Positions 42,265 through 50,581 of a stretch of DNA of 52,997 nucleotides are shown piece by piece. A program made the position numbers and the translations under genes. A model generated the notes under the pieces. It was not told where the DNA came from. It saw nothing but the letters and a program-made list of their open reading frames with translations, and made no database searches. Numbering within the stretch: position 1 is the first letter of the stretch; every line of letters begins with the position of its first letter. The stretch is from Parafrankia irregularis (lineage in GTDB: Bacteria > Actinomycetota > Actinomycetes > Frankiales > Frankiaceae), in contig NZ_FAOZ01000044.1 in the NCBI RefSeq assembly GCF_001536285.1, forward strand, positions 1 through 52,997, read 5' to 3'.

Positions 42265-42420
42265 CTACGGCTCGCCCTCTGGCTCGCGCTCGCGCTCCGG
42301 CTCGGCGGCGGTCGGCAGCGAGAGCACCATGGTCAGGCCGCCGCCGGGTGTCTCGTCCGGGGTCAGGGTGCCGCCCATGGCCTCGGTGAGCCCGCGCGAC
42401 AGTGCCAGGCCCAGCCACCG
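42265..42420 (-). pseudogene. Remnant of a KdpD-type sensor histidine kinase (C-terminal end)
   Basis: On the minus strand, about 50 codons read WLGLALSRGLTEAMGGTLTPDETPGGGLTMVLSLP and then a short Glu/Arg tail to a stop. This is the last G box and strand of the histidine-kinase ATPase domain, with wording closest to KdpD. Similarity stops abruptly at the 25-bp palindrome at 42418-42442, and no kinase body lies upstream; the next gene there is an unrelated binding protein. It is a gene fragment left after deletion or rearrangement, and is not expected to be functional. Confidence 0.6.
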
Positions 42421-42442
42421 CCGGCCCCCCGGGGGCCGGCGG
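42418..42442 (-). terminator. GC palindrome after the second binding-protein gene
   Basis: CCGCCGGCCCCC and GGGGGCCGGCGG flank a single C, a perfect 12-1-12 palindrome 14 bases beyond the minus-strand stop at 42456. It probably forms in DNA or RNA as a terminator and marks the breakpoint of the kinase remnant. Confidence 0.5.
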
Positions 42443-42455
42443 CGGCGCGGGCCGG

Positions 42456-43688
42456 CTAGCCCGTGGTTCCGTTGGCGCAGACCCGCTGGCTGTCGAGCTG
42501 GAAGGCGGTGCCGTCCGGGCTGACCCGGACGAACGCGTTGCACTGCAGCGGCTGGTTCGCGATGTTGGCGAGGTTCACCGGTTCGACCAGGCCGCCGCCG
42601 TCGTAGTCGGCCACCTTGCGCAGCCCGTCGATGAAGCCCTCGCGGGTCGGGCAGTCGCCGGCGGCCTGCAGCCCGCGGATGAACAGGTCGGCATAGAGAT
42701 AGCCGTACATCGCGAACTGCTGTTCGGGATCCACCACCGCCGGAGAGAAACGCGCCATCGCCGCCCGGTACTGCTCGATGGGAGCACCACCGGCCTCGAA
42801 GGGGCGGAAGTTCACCGCCATCGCGACATTGGCCAGGGCAGGGCCGTAGGCGCGCAGCACGCTGTGGTCGTAGCCCGTGAGTGAGACGACGCTGACGAGC
42901 GGAACATTTCTGGCCTGGGCCGCCTGCATTATCTCGGCGAGATCCCTGGGGTCGGTGAACGCAACTATGGAATCGGCCCCGGAGCTTTCCAGTAGCTGAG
43001 CGACCCGGACCGGGCTGTCAACGCCTGATGTATAGGAGATGATATCGGGGTTGGTGGAGAGACCGGCACCCTGGAACGAGGCCTGATATTTCGCGATTAT
43101 CTGTCGGGTGAAATCCTCCGACCCGGACATCAGAAAGGCCACCCTGTCGCCCTGGTGGCCCTGGATGTAGCGGGCGGTAATCTCCGGTGAGACGTCGTAT
43201 ATGAAGGAGAAGAGGTTGCTGTAGCTTCCCCAGCCCGACTGGACGAGCCCCGTGACGGGAATCTGTTGCTTCGCCAGGCCGTCCAGTGCGCTGGCAAGGG
43301 AGCTGGACGTCGAGATGAGGCCGAAGACATTCTCCTTCTGCACCAGCTCGGTCGCACCCCGCCGGGCGCCTTCGTCGGAGGATTCGTCATCCCGCCAGGT
43401 GTAGACGATGCGCCGGCCGTTGACGCCGCCCTGCTCGTTGATCAGGCCGAGCCTGGCGTCGATCCCGGCGCGTGCCGAGGCCAGCGAGCTGCTGCCGGTG
43501 CCCGAGTCCGTGTAGACGAGCCCGATCCGCACCTGGTCCGCCGTGACCCCGGGCGCGGCGCAGGCCGCGCTGGCCCCGTGCTGGCTGCCCTCCGAGCCCG
43601 CTCCCGAGCCCGAGCATCCGGCGATGACGGCGGTCAACGCGGCGACAATTCCCACCGCGGGATGCCTTGTCAGTCGGCCTAAGTACAT
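42456..43688 (-). CDS. ABC-type branched-chain amino acid-like solute-binding lipoprotein
   Basis: A 410-residue type 1 periplasmic-binding protein. MYLGRLTRHPAVGIVAALTAVIAGC is a lipoprotein signal with Cys25 in a good lipobox (IAGC). VRIGLVYTDSGTGSS and LGLINEQGGVNGRRIVY are the first-lobe blocks of amino-acid-binding members; FRPFEAGGAPIEQYRAAM and DYDGGGLVEPVNL recur in the paralogue at 3829-5163. ATG 43688 follows GGGGGAAATT, with the signal peptide beginning there; frames further upstream lack such features. There is no cognate permease or ATPase. It may be a sensor or auxiliary receptor. Confidence 0.87.
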   Translation of the reverse strand: MYLGRLTRHPAVGIVAALTAVIAGCSGSGAGSEGSQHGASAACAAPGVTADQVRIGLVYTDSGTGSSSLASARAGIDARLGLINEQGGVNGRRIVYTWRDDESSDEGARRGATELVQKENVFGLISTSSSLASALDGLAKQQIPVTGLVQSGWGSYSNLFSFIYDVSPEITARYIQGHQGDRVAFLMSGSEDFTRQIIAKYQASFQGAGLSTNPDIISYTSGVDSPVRVAQLLESSGADSIVAFTDPRDLAEIMQAAQARNVPLVSVVSLTGYDHSVLRAYGPALANVAMAVNFRPFEAGGAPIEQYRAAMARFSPAVVDPEQQFAMYGYLYADLFIRGLQAAGDCPTREGFIDGLRKVADYDGGGLVEPVNLANIANQPLQCNAFVRVSPDGTAFQLDSQRVCANGTTG

Positions 43689-44972
43689 CAATTTCCCCCA
43701 GTAGGCAGATGGCGATGGCGACGGGAAGGCCGGCTGCGGAGGCAAGGGCATGGCAGAGCGGGCCAGGCAGTGCTTGGGCGCGGGTCGGTGACGCCATCGA
43801 AACGTTCATTAATGGTGAATGGTCGGCCGATGGTAGCAGGTCGCCTCTGCCAGCTCCCAGGCTCGTTTGCCCTCGGTCGGGTTCGCCTCCGGATGGGCGT
43901 GGTTCCGCGCGGGCGTCGGAACCGGTTACCCGCCCCGGTCGGGGAAGTTGATCCGGGGACCGTCCTGGATCGAACCCGTATAAGCGATCTTCTGCCTGGT
44001 GTGAGGCGCCACGGTGGTACCGGGCTGGTAGGAGATGGGTGAGTATCCGGAAACTCTCTGGTGTTACCGGTTGAAATCTTTCCCTGGGGCGGGGAAATGT
44101 ATCGGATTCTGATCGAGGTCATTGCGTGGTCGCCGGCAGGAGAAATAGGTGGCCCTGGTGAGGCTGGGTCCGACAGAACTCGGGCGGGTGGCATCGAAAA
44201 TCACGGAAGGTGGTGAGGGCCGGCCGGGCGGGGATCATCCTGGCTGGCGCGAACCCCGGTGCGCGCGGCTGGTGGCGGGCGGGAACCGCGACGAGGGCCT
44301 GCTGGCCACCGCCCGGCGGAACGACTCCCGGTATGTGGAGGAAATGCGTCCGGTACTTGTGGTGTTGGGAGCGGCGGGCCGGCCGACCAACCGGCCGGCC
44401 GGCCGGTATTCGACAGGCTGCCGGCCGGGAGGAGGTTTCCGGCGGATCCGGCTGATACCCGAGCGTGCGCGCGACCGCGGCATCGTCACCGTCGGACGCG
44501 AAACGGCGGTGCGTTCTTCGCTCGGGGGAATTTCACTTCCAGATTCACGGTGGAGATAGATACAGCACAGAGAATATCGATCTCTCAGAAGAGAACCATC
44601 CTCGACACGAAGAGTTGACGATGTTCGGTCTCCGGGAGCGTGCGGAAAAAGCCCCGATCTTCGGGCCGCCGCTGCTGCCGCTGCTGCCGAGTAGGACCTG
44701 AGGATCCTGGCCGCCGGAACGACCGAAATCGTCGGATCTTTGCGCTGCGGCTTCGGGCGGCCGCCGCTGGCGGATCCGGGCCACCGAGCTCTTCGGCCTG
44801 GCTGCCCGGATTCACCCGTCGGCGGGACGGAACCGGGGTGTTTGGTTACAACCCGTCCGATCTTTCGGATCTTTCCGATGTGTCTAATTTGTCCGATCTG
44901 TTCAGCAGGGCGCGGGCACGCCTGAGCCCTACTGGTCGACCGGGTCGGTGTCGCATATGTCCAAGGTCGTGA
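43689..44972. other. Long intergenic region with scattered repeats
   Basis: About 1.28 kb between divergent genes. Open frames exist (for example 44149-44559, plus strand), but they lack recognisable motifs and good ribosome sites, and I do not call them. The block has AT-richer pockets (43800-43830, 44090-44130, 44540-44600). Visible structure: CCGGCCGGCCGG runs near 44380-44405, a palindromic repeat copy (44690-44740) and a tandem TCCGATCTTTCGGATCTTTCC array (44848-44900). Nothing else is identifiable. Confidence 0.5.
44690..44740 (+). repeat. Dispersed palindromic repeat copy
   Basis: TGCTGCCGAGTAGGACCTGAGG leads into GATCCTGGCCG-CCGGAA-CGACCGAAATCGTC, the same layout as the 42 kb copies with several arm mismatches. 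Confidence 0.6.
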
Positions 44973-45728
44973 ATGATGTCCGGTGTGGCGGTGAAGACGG
45001 TTCGTGTCGGGTCCGTGCCGTTGAGCGTGGCGGCCCCCGCCGCCGGCGTGACGCCGCATGGTGGGGTCATCGTGGTGGGGGACGCCCGGGGCGTCACCGG
45101 CTATGTGCTCTCGGTCTGCGAGCAGCTCCGTGACCTGGGCTGGCTCGCGCTCGCTCCGCACATCTATCACCGCGACGGTGTCACGGAGGTGCCGCTGGCC
45201 GAGGGCGCGGCGCGGATGCGCACGCTGACGGCGCGCGGTCTCGACGAGGACATCGAGGCCGGCCTGACCTGGTCGGCCGAGGCCGGGATCGCGCGGGCGG
45301 CGACAGCGGTCATCGGGTTCTGCATGGGCGGCACGGCCGCCTTCCTGGCTGCGGCGCGGCACCGCCTCGCGGCCGCGGTGTCGTTTTACGGCGGAGCTGT
45401 CAGCGAGCCCTACTGGGCCGACGCGCCGCCGCTGCTTGCGGTCGCGGGCGAGCTGCGCACCCCCTGGCTCGGCCTGTACGGGGAGAACGACACCTGGGTC
45501 ACCCTCGGCGAGATCGGTTCCCTGCGGGCGGCGACGCGGAAGGCTCACGTCCCCACCGAGCTGGTGAGCTATCCGGGCGCGCAGCACGCGTTCCACACCC
45601 CGGAGCGCCCGGCGACCCACGACCCGGCCGCGGCGCGTGATGCCTGGGAGCGGATGCTCCGCTGGCTGCACACCCATTCCGGGGCGGAGTCGGACTCCGC
45701 CCCGGCGGCGTCGGAGGCCACCGGCTGA
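44973..45728 (+). CDS. Dienelactone hydrolase family alpha/beta-hydrolase
   Basis: A 251-residue cytosolic hydrolase. GVIVVGDARGVTGYVLSVCEQL is the first strand and oxyanion region; the nucleophile elbow is GFCMGG with Cys117; the triad is completed by Asp173 (YGENDTWV) and His205 (GAQHAFH). A Cys nucleophile with this spacing is specific to the dienelactone hydrolase group, which opens lactones in chlorocatechol degradation but also acts on other esters. No aromatic-degradation genes are near, so the substrate is unknown. Two ATGs are adjacent (44973, 44976); AAGG lies eight to eleven bases upstream. Confidence 0.9.
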   Translation: MMSGVAVKTVRVGSVPLSVAAPAAGVTPHGGVIVVGDARGVTGYVLSVCEQLRDLGWLALAPHIYHRDGVTEVPLAEGAARMRTLTARGLDEDIEAGLTWSAEAGIARAATAVIGFCMGGTAAFLAAARHRLAAAVSFYGGAVSEPYWADAPPLLAVAGELRTPWLGLYGENDTWVTLGEIGSLRAATRKAHVPTELVSYPGAQHAFHTPERPATHDPAAARDAWERMLRWLHTHSGAESDSAPAASEATG

Positions 45729-45752
45729 TCCGGTGGCCGCCCGGCCCACGCA

Positions 45753-45833
45753 GGACCGTGCGGGCCAGACAGACCGTGCGGGCCAGGCCGTGCGGGCCAG
45801 ACAGACCGTGCGGGCCAGGCCGCGCGGGCTAGG
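45753..45833. repeat. GACCGTGCGGGCCAG tandem repeats
   Basis: Five units alternate between an 18-base form ending in AGACA and a shorter form ending in AGGC. They fill the gap between the converging hydrolase and decarboxylase genes and reach the latter's stop codon. Units can fold on each other weakly, perhaps aiding termination. Confidence 0.6.
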
Positions 45834-47148
45834 AGGGCAGGGACGGCGGGGTGTCGTCGGGGAACTCGAGCGCCACCAGGTCGTCGTAGGTCTCGCGCCG
45901 CCGCACCAGTTTCACGTCCGCGCCCTGGATGAGGACCTCGGCCGGCCGGAGCTGGCTGTTGTAGTTGCTCGTCATCGTCATTCCGTAGGCGCCGGCCGTG
46001 AAGATCGCGACGAGATCGCCGGCGACCATTGCCGGCAGCGCCCGGCCTTTCGCCAGATAATCGCTCGACTCGCAGATCGGGCCGACCACGTCATACGCGA
46101 CGAGATCGTCGACTGATTCCTGGTCGCGAGAGCTGGGAATCGCCCCGTTTACCGGGCTGACCGGCCACATGAAGTGATAGCTGTCATACATTGCGGCCCG
46201 GGCGATGTGCGTCATACCCGCGTCGATCACGACGAGTTCCCGTTCGCCGGCCTGCTTGCGGTAACGCACGGCGGCGAGCAGGACGCCCGCGTTGGCCGCG
46301 ATGGTGCGGCCCGGCTCGAAGATGATCTGGCCGCCGCGGTGGACGAAGCCCTCCAGCCGGGGGCAGATGGCGTCGGCGAACTCATCCCAGCCCGGAGCGC
46401 TGCCCTCGGTGTACTCGGCGGGGAAGCCGCCACCGAGGTTGATCGTGGTGACCGGGTTCCCGGCGGCCTCGATGTCGGCGACCAGGGCGAGCACCCGCTC
46501 GATCGCCATCGCGTAGACCTGCGGGTCGAAGATGGGGCTGCCGATGTGGACATGGATGCCCTCGGGCCGCAGGAAACCGTCGCCGGCCGCGCGGCTGAAC
46601 AGGGCCGCGGCCCGCTCGATGTCCACCCCGAACTTGACGCCCCGGACCGCGGTGGTCGTCCGGGCCGGTGTGCGCAGGTCAGGGGCGATGTCGGGGTTGA
46701 CCCGGATGGCCAGGCGGGGACGTCCGCCCTCCTCCCGCGCGATGCGGGCCAGGAGCGCGACCTCCTCCTCGGACTCCACGTTGATGCAGCGGATGTCACG
46801 CCGCACCGCCTCGCGCAGCTCGTCGGCCGACTTGCCCACGCCGGCCAGGACGATGCGCTCAGGGTCGACGCCGGCGAGCAGGGCCCGGTGCAGCTCGCCG
46901 CCGCTGACCGTGTCAATCCCGGCGCCCTGGTCGCCGAGGAGGCGGAGCAGGTGCACATTGCTCAGCGCCTTGGCGGAGAAACAGATGAGGGGATCGATCG
47001 ACTCGAAGGCCTTGGCGAACCGGACGTAGTGGTCGACGAGCGTCGAGGCCGAGTAGACATACGTAGGAGTACCGAATTTCTCGGCAACCTCACGCAACGG
47101 CGTCTGTTCGCACCACAAGGTGCCGTCGCGAAAAGAAAATTCGTCCAT
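45829..47148 (-). CDS. lysA: Diaminopimelate decarboxylase-like PLP enzyme
   Basis: A 439-residue fold-type III PLP decarboxylase; the likely reaction is meso-diaminopimelate to lysine. LICFSAKALSN carries the PLP Lys60; GIDTVSGGELHRAL, HVHIGSPIF, NLGGGFPAEY and EPGRTIAANAGVLL follow; PICESSDYLA has Cys359 and GAYGMTMTSNYNSQLRP ends the active site. HIGS is retained where the family has HIGS(Q). The sequence reads more like the shorter broad-phylum LysA than the usual actinobacterial LysA beside homoserine genes, so it may be a second copy or serve a specialised pathway. ATG 47148 follows GAGGATGAG. It is monocistronic. Confidence 0.85.
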   Translation of the reverse strand: MDEFSFRDGTLWCEQTPLREVAEKFGTPTYVYSASTLVDHYVRFAKAFESIDPLICFSAKALSNVHLLRLLGDQGAGIDTVSGGELHRALLAGVDPERIVLAGVGKSADELREAVRRDIRCINVESEEEVALLARIAREEGGRPRLAIRVNPDIAPDLRTPARTTTAVRGVKFGVDIERAAALFSRAAGDGFLRPEGIHVHIGSPIFDPQVYAMAIERVLALVADIEAAGNPVTTINLGGGFPAEYTEGSAPGWDEFADAICPRLEGFVHRGGQIIFEPGRTIAANAGVLLAAVRYRKQAGERELVVIDAGMTHIARAAMYDSYHFMWPVSPVNGAIPSSRDQESVDDLVAYDVVGPICESSDYLAKGRALPAMVAGDLVAIFTAGAYGMTMTSNYNSQLRPAEVLIQGADVKLVRRRETYDDLVALEFPDDTPPSLPS

Positions 47149-47704
47149 CTCATCCTCACCGTGATGGCCGGTGCCGGCCTACCCGGAACTATCACCGGGC
47201 TCGGTGGCAAAGGCTGACTAGAGGCTACGGCAAGGATCGTTGGTGCCCCGTGCACGGATGACCGTTCTGTGCGGCGGAGATCGGTCGTGGCGGATGACGC
47301 CGACGGGGAGCTGTCGTCTCGCGGCGACCTGAGGCGGTCGACCTGTGGCCGGCGGTGACCGTCACTTCGCGTGATCGGTGGCTGCGCGGCTGGACGTGCG
47401 GGTGATGGCGCCGTCGGCCACCGGCTGGCTGATCTCCCCGACGTCCCGAGGTTGTCGACGTGGCCAACAGCGCGAGGCGGCGCAGTGAACGGCGACCCTC
47501 CACCCACCACCATCCCGTCGAATCGGGTGACTCAGTTGAGAAGTGTGGCCATACTCTCGAACGTCGCAGGTGGAGGGGCATGCACGGGCTCGCCCGAGCC
47601 GGCGCATGCCCGGCGGGGACGACGGGGTCACGTTCGCGTTGACATCGCTCGCGACTTCTGCCGTTCGCGACGACTGACGTTCGCGGTTACCGAAGGGGAA
47701 CACA
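47149..47704. other. Divergent intergenic region between lysA-like and surE-like genes
   Basis: In 556 bases I find no credible gene or RNA structure. GGCCGG-TG-CCGGCC (47166-47179) lies 17 bases upstream of the lysA-like start. Near the other end are three direct repeats of CGTTCGCG and a TTGACA hexamer (47639-47644) without an obvious -10 partner. Confidence 0.5.
47631..47685 (+). promoter_or_regulatory. Three CGTTCGCG direct repeats upstream of surE-like gene
   Basis: Identical octamers occur at 47631-47638, 47662-47669 and 47678-47685, ending 19 bases before the GTG. Such spaced direct repeats suit an activator or repressor; the second and third are 16 bases apart. They do not match the PHO box as I know it. 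Confidence 0.4.
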
Positions 47705-48655
47705 GTGCTGGGTGCTGGTCGGTGGGGTGGGGACTCGGGATCAACCCGCGGGCGCCGGCAGGCGACGGCGGTGTTGCTCGCGGCGCTGGTCGCCGGTGCC
47801 GGTGCCGCCGGCTGCGGAGGCGATGAGAAAGCCGATGGCTCGCCGGTGACGACCAGTGCGAGCCCGACCGGCCCCGCGCCCATCGACATCCTGGTGACCA
47901 ACGACGACGGGGTCGGCGCGGCCGGGATCGACGCGGTCGTCAACGGCCTGAAGGCGCTGCCCGCCGTGACGGTGACCGTCGTCGCGCCCGCGGCGAACCA
48001 GTCCGGTAGCGGTGGCAAGACGACCCAGCCGACGCCCCCGCACCACGATGCCGCCACCGCCAGCGGAGTTGCCGCGACGGCCGTTGACGGATTCCCGGCC
48101 GACTCCGTTCTGGTGGCGTTGGACGTTCTCGGGCTCAAGCCGGACGTCGTCGTCTCCGGTATCAACCAGGGCCAGAACCTTGGGCCGGTGGTCGACCTCT
48201 CCGGGACTGTCGGTGCCGCCCGCGCCGCGGCGTCCCGCGGCATTCCGGCGATCGCGACGAGCCTGGGCCTGGCGGACAGCTATGACTACAGCGCAGGCGT
48301 CACGCTCGTCGTCGACTGGGTCACCAAGCACCGGGCCGAGTTCGCCGACACCGCGACGTCCGCGCGCACGCAGGAGAGCCTCGCGAACCTCAACATTCCG
48401 AACTGCGCCGCGGGCGGGAAGCTCCGCGGCCTCAAGCAACTGCCCACCCAGACGGCTCCTGACCTGAACAGCGCGATCGCGGCGGGTGCGATCAGCAAGC
48501 AGGACTGCTCCTCGACCGCGGAGCCGGCCGAGGAGGTGCCGGTGTTCAACGCGGGCTATGCGACCCTGACCGACATCCCGGTGGCCCCGTCCCCGTCCCC
48601 GTCCTCTTCGGCTTCGGCGGCCCCGGCAGCGGTGCCCTCGCCGACCGCCTCCTGA
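47705..48655 (+). CDS. SurE-like phosphatase, predicted lipoprotein
   Basis: A 316-residue member of the SurE 5'/3'-nucleotidase family. ILVTNDDGVGAAGIDAVVNGL carries the NDDG metal-binding motif, and VVVSGINQGQNLGPVVDLSGTVGAARAAASRGIPAIATSL is the second family block, both intact. Unusually, residues 1-37 are a lipoprotein signal (basic GRRQ, then hydrophobic, then AAGC with Cys37), so it should act outside the cell, unlike cytosolic SurE. The C-terminus is a Ser/Pro/Ala-rich tail. GTG 47705 follows AAGGGGAACAC. It converges with the phosphate transporter gene, so it may free phosphate for uptake. Confidence 0.87.
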   Translation: MLGAGRWGGDSGSTRGRRQATAVLLAALVAGAGAAGCGGDEKADGSPVTTSASPTGPAPIDILVTNDDGVGAAGIDAVVNGLKALPAVTVTVVAPAANQSGSGGKTTQPTPPHHDAATASGVAATAVDGFPADSVLVALDVLGLKPDVVVSGINQGQNLGPVVDLSGTVGAARAAASRGIPAIATSLGLADSYDYSAGVTLVVDWVTKHRAEFADTATSARTQESLANLNIPNCAAGGKLRGLKQLPTQTAPDLNSAIAAGAISKQDCSSTAEPAEEVPVFNAGYATLTDIPVAPSPSPSSSASAAPAAVPSPTAS

Positions 48656-48675
48656 TCCACCGCGCCGCGAATCGC

Positions 48676-49920
48676 TCACAGCGGAGGGCCGCGGCCGGTA
48701 CCCCGCGAGGAGGCGCTCCGGCCCTCCTCGCGGACCCCCTCATGCCCGTAGACGATCACCGAGCCGGCTCCGGGCCGCACCGGCACCGCTGTCTCGCCGC
48801 CTGGGCCGGCGGCGAGCTCGGCGCTGATGTCGGACGCCCGCGGCGCGTTGCGCAGGGCGAGCCAGAGCGCGCCGAGCAGGGCCAGCAGCAGGGTGGTGAC
48901 GAGTCCGATCGCGAGCGGGTGGACCGGGATCGTCGTCAGGGCGTACACGGCGGCCGCGCAGCCGGCCGAGAACGGGATCGTGACGATCCAGGCGATGGCG
49001 AGCCGGCCGAACACCGACCAGTTCACCGGCGCGCCCCCGTTCGCGCTGCCGACCCCGGTGATGGCGCCGGCGACGGTGTGGGTGGTCGAGACCGGGGCAC
49101 CGACCGCGGTCGAGGCGAAGATGGCCGCCGCCGCGGACGTCTCCGCCGCGAACCCGCTGACGGGGCGCAGCTCGGTGATGCTCATGCCCATCGTGCGGAC
49201 CAGCCGCCAGCCGCCTGACAGGGTGCCGGCGGCGATCGCCGCATGCGCCGCGAGCACCACCCACATCGGGATGTCGAGATGGTCGCCGCCCTCGAGGTGA
49301 CCGGTCGCGACGAGCGTCGCGGCGATCACGCCCATCGTCTTCTGCGCGTCGTTGCCGCCGTGCCCGAGCGAGATCGCCGCCGACGACGCCAGCTGCGCGA
49401 CCCGGAATCCGCGTTCGGTGCGGGCGACGTCGCGCCGGGCGAGGACCAGGCGCATCAGGGCCATCAACAGGTATCCGACCACCAGCCCCGCGATCGGTGA
49501 GATGACCACGAACAGCGCGGTCTTCTGCAGGCTGGAGGCCCGGATCGCGTCGGTGCCGGCGGCGGCCAGCCCGGCTCCCACCAGGCCGCCGACGAGCGCG
49601 TGTGACGACGACGTCGGGACGCCGACGTACCAGGAGAGGTAGTTCCAGGTGATCGCCCCCAGCAGCGCCGCGAAGATCACGGCGAGGCTGACGTACGGCT
49701 CCTTCACGGTTGCCGCGACGGTGTTCGCGACCAGGGTGCCGAAGATCGTGAACGCGATCAGGTTGAACATCGCGGCCCAGGCGACCGCCCAGCGTGGCGG
49801 CAGCACCCGCGTCGCGACCACGGTCGAGATCGCGTTCGCCGCGTCGTGGAAGCCATTGGTGTAGTCGAACAACAGTGCGAGCGCGATCAGTCCCGCCAGT
49901 GAGACCGTCGTGAGGTCCAC
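48676..49920 (-). CDS. pit: PiT-family inorganic phosphate transporter
   Basis: A 414-residue low-affinity phosphate/metal-phosphate symporter. The two family signatures are present: FDYTNGFHDAANAISTVVATRVL near the start and AISLGHGGNDAQKTMGVIAATL in the second half; VPTSSSHALVGGLVG and VSTTHTVAGAITGVGSA are the duplicated pore repeats. About 9-10 helices are predicted. Many bacterial pit genes sit next to a PhoU-like (DUF47) gene; none is visible here on either side. The start at 49920 is GTG. The last ~25 codons overlap a terminator-like hairpin. Confidence 0.94.
   Translation of the reverse strand: MDLTTVSLAGLIALALLFDYTNGFHDAANAISTVVATRVLPPRWAVAWAAMFNLIAFTIFGTLVANTVAATVKEPYVSLAVIFAALLGAITWNYLSWYVGVPTSSSHALVGGLVGAGLAAAGTDAIRASSLQKTALFVVISPIAGLVVGYLLMALMRLVLARRDVARTERGFRVAQLASSAAISLGHGGNDAQKTMGVIAATLVATGHLEGGDHLDIPMWVVLAAHAAIAAGTLSGGWRLVRTMGMSITELRPVSGFAAETSAAAAIFASTAVGAPVSTTHTVAGAITGVGSANGGAPVNWSVFGRLAIAWIVTIPFSAGCAAAVYALTTIPVHPLAIGLVTTLLLALLGALWLALRNAPRASDISAELAAGPGGETAVPVRPGAGSVIVYGHEGVREEGRSASSRGTGRGPPL
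48703..48733. terminator. Hairpin between convergent surE-like and pit genes
   Basis: CCGCGAGGAGG (48703-48713) and CCTCCTCGCGG (48723-48733) form a perfect 11-bp stem with a nine-base loop. It lies 48-78 bases past the surE-like stop and inside the last codons of pit, so it could end transcription of the former. Confidence 0.5.
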
Positions 49921-50581
49921 GCCGTCGCGTTACCCGGCCGAGGGTGAGTCGAAAGGCGGCCGGAGGGTGAGCCCGGGTGCGAGCTGTCCGGCCGCCCGGC
50001 CGCCCGCTGGTCGGTGGTCGGTGGCCGGTGGCCGTCCGGCGGCTGTCGGGCCGCTGGGTTGTCGGTGGGTGGTGTGGTGGCGGTTACCCGTGTTGCCGGC
50101 ACATCTCGTGATGGATCATGGGAATCCGCCTGAAGCGGCAGCATGCCACGTAGTTGGCCGTCCGAGGCCCGTCGCGGGCTGGTATCTGGCCGTAACACGG
50201 CGGCTACCTTTCATGCCCGACTGTCAGACGTCACACCCGAAAACGGGGAAAGCTCTACGTTTCCACTACCCCGAACGGGGGTTGGTGGTGACGGTGTTGG
50301 TGTTCCCGGCACCTTCCGGATGCCACCGGCTCCCCGTTCGGGGGAGGGGGGCGGCCAGAGCGTCGCGGGTCAGCGGGTATGGGCCCCGGCACAACAGGGA
50401 GGTAGGCGGCCTTGATGGATGGGCAGGGTGCTGGCGGGGATGCCAGGGTTGGCGTGGTGGCTGTCTCGCCGTGTCATGCAGTCAGGATCAACACATCAAC
50501 AGACAGGCAACTGTTGTGGTGGGTGAGGGGCGGGTTCTCCGGATCCCGTGCTCCGCGGCCGCGGCATGAGCTGGGTGCCGC
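49921..50581. other. Intergenic region upstream of small membrane protein gene
   Basis: A 661-base gap. Frames across it have no recognisable motif. 49990-50095 is GT-rich simple sequence (GGTCGGTGG and GGCCGG variants). 50208-50290 is the conserved element. CCCCGTTCGGGGGAGGGG (50333-50350) can form a short hairpin. The remainder up to 50581 shows nothing further. Confidence 0.5.
50208..50290 (+). promoter_or_regulatory. 82-bp conserved upstream element, copy B
   Basis: CATGCCC, ACCCGA, TCTACGTT, CACTACCCC and AACGGGGG occur in the same order and spacing as in the minus-strand element at 38914-38995, followed in both by TTGG. It lies about 290 bases before the 79-residue membrane protein, farther than in copy A, so a long leader is possible. 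Confidence 0.6.

Noticed and set aside
44149-44559. 136-codon plus-strand frame in the 1.28-kb gap
   Set aside because: No convincing ribosome site, no recognisable motif and an Arg/Gly composition typical of random GC-rich frames.
47149-47704. Lysine riboswitch upstream of the lysA-like gene
   Set aside because: No segment matching the conserved lysine-riboswitch core was found; only a short GC palindrome is present.
50143-50415. 90-codon frame across the upstream element
   Set aside because: It runs through the 82-bp conserved element, whose conservation shows no codon pattern, and has no recognisable motif.
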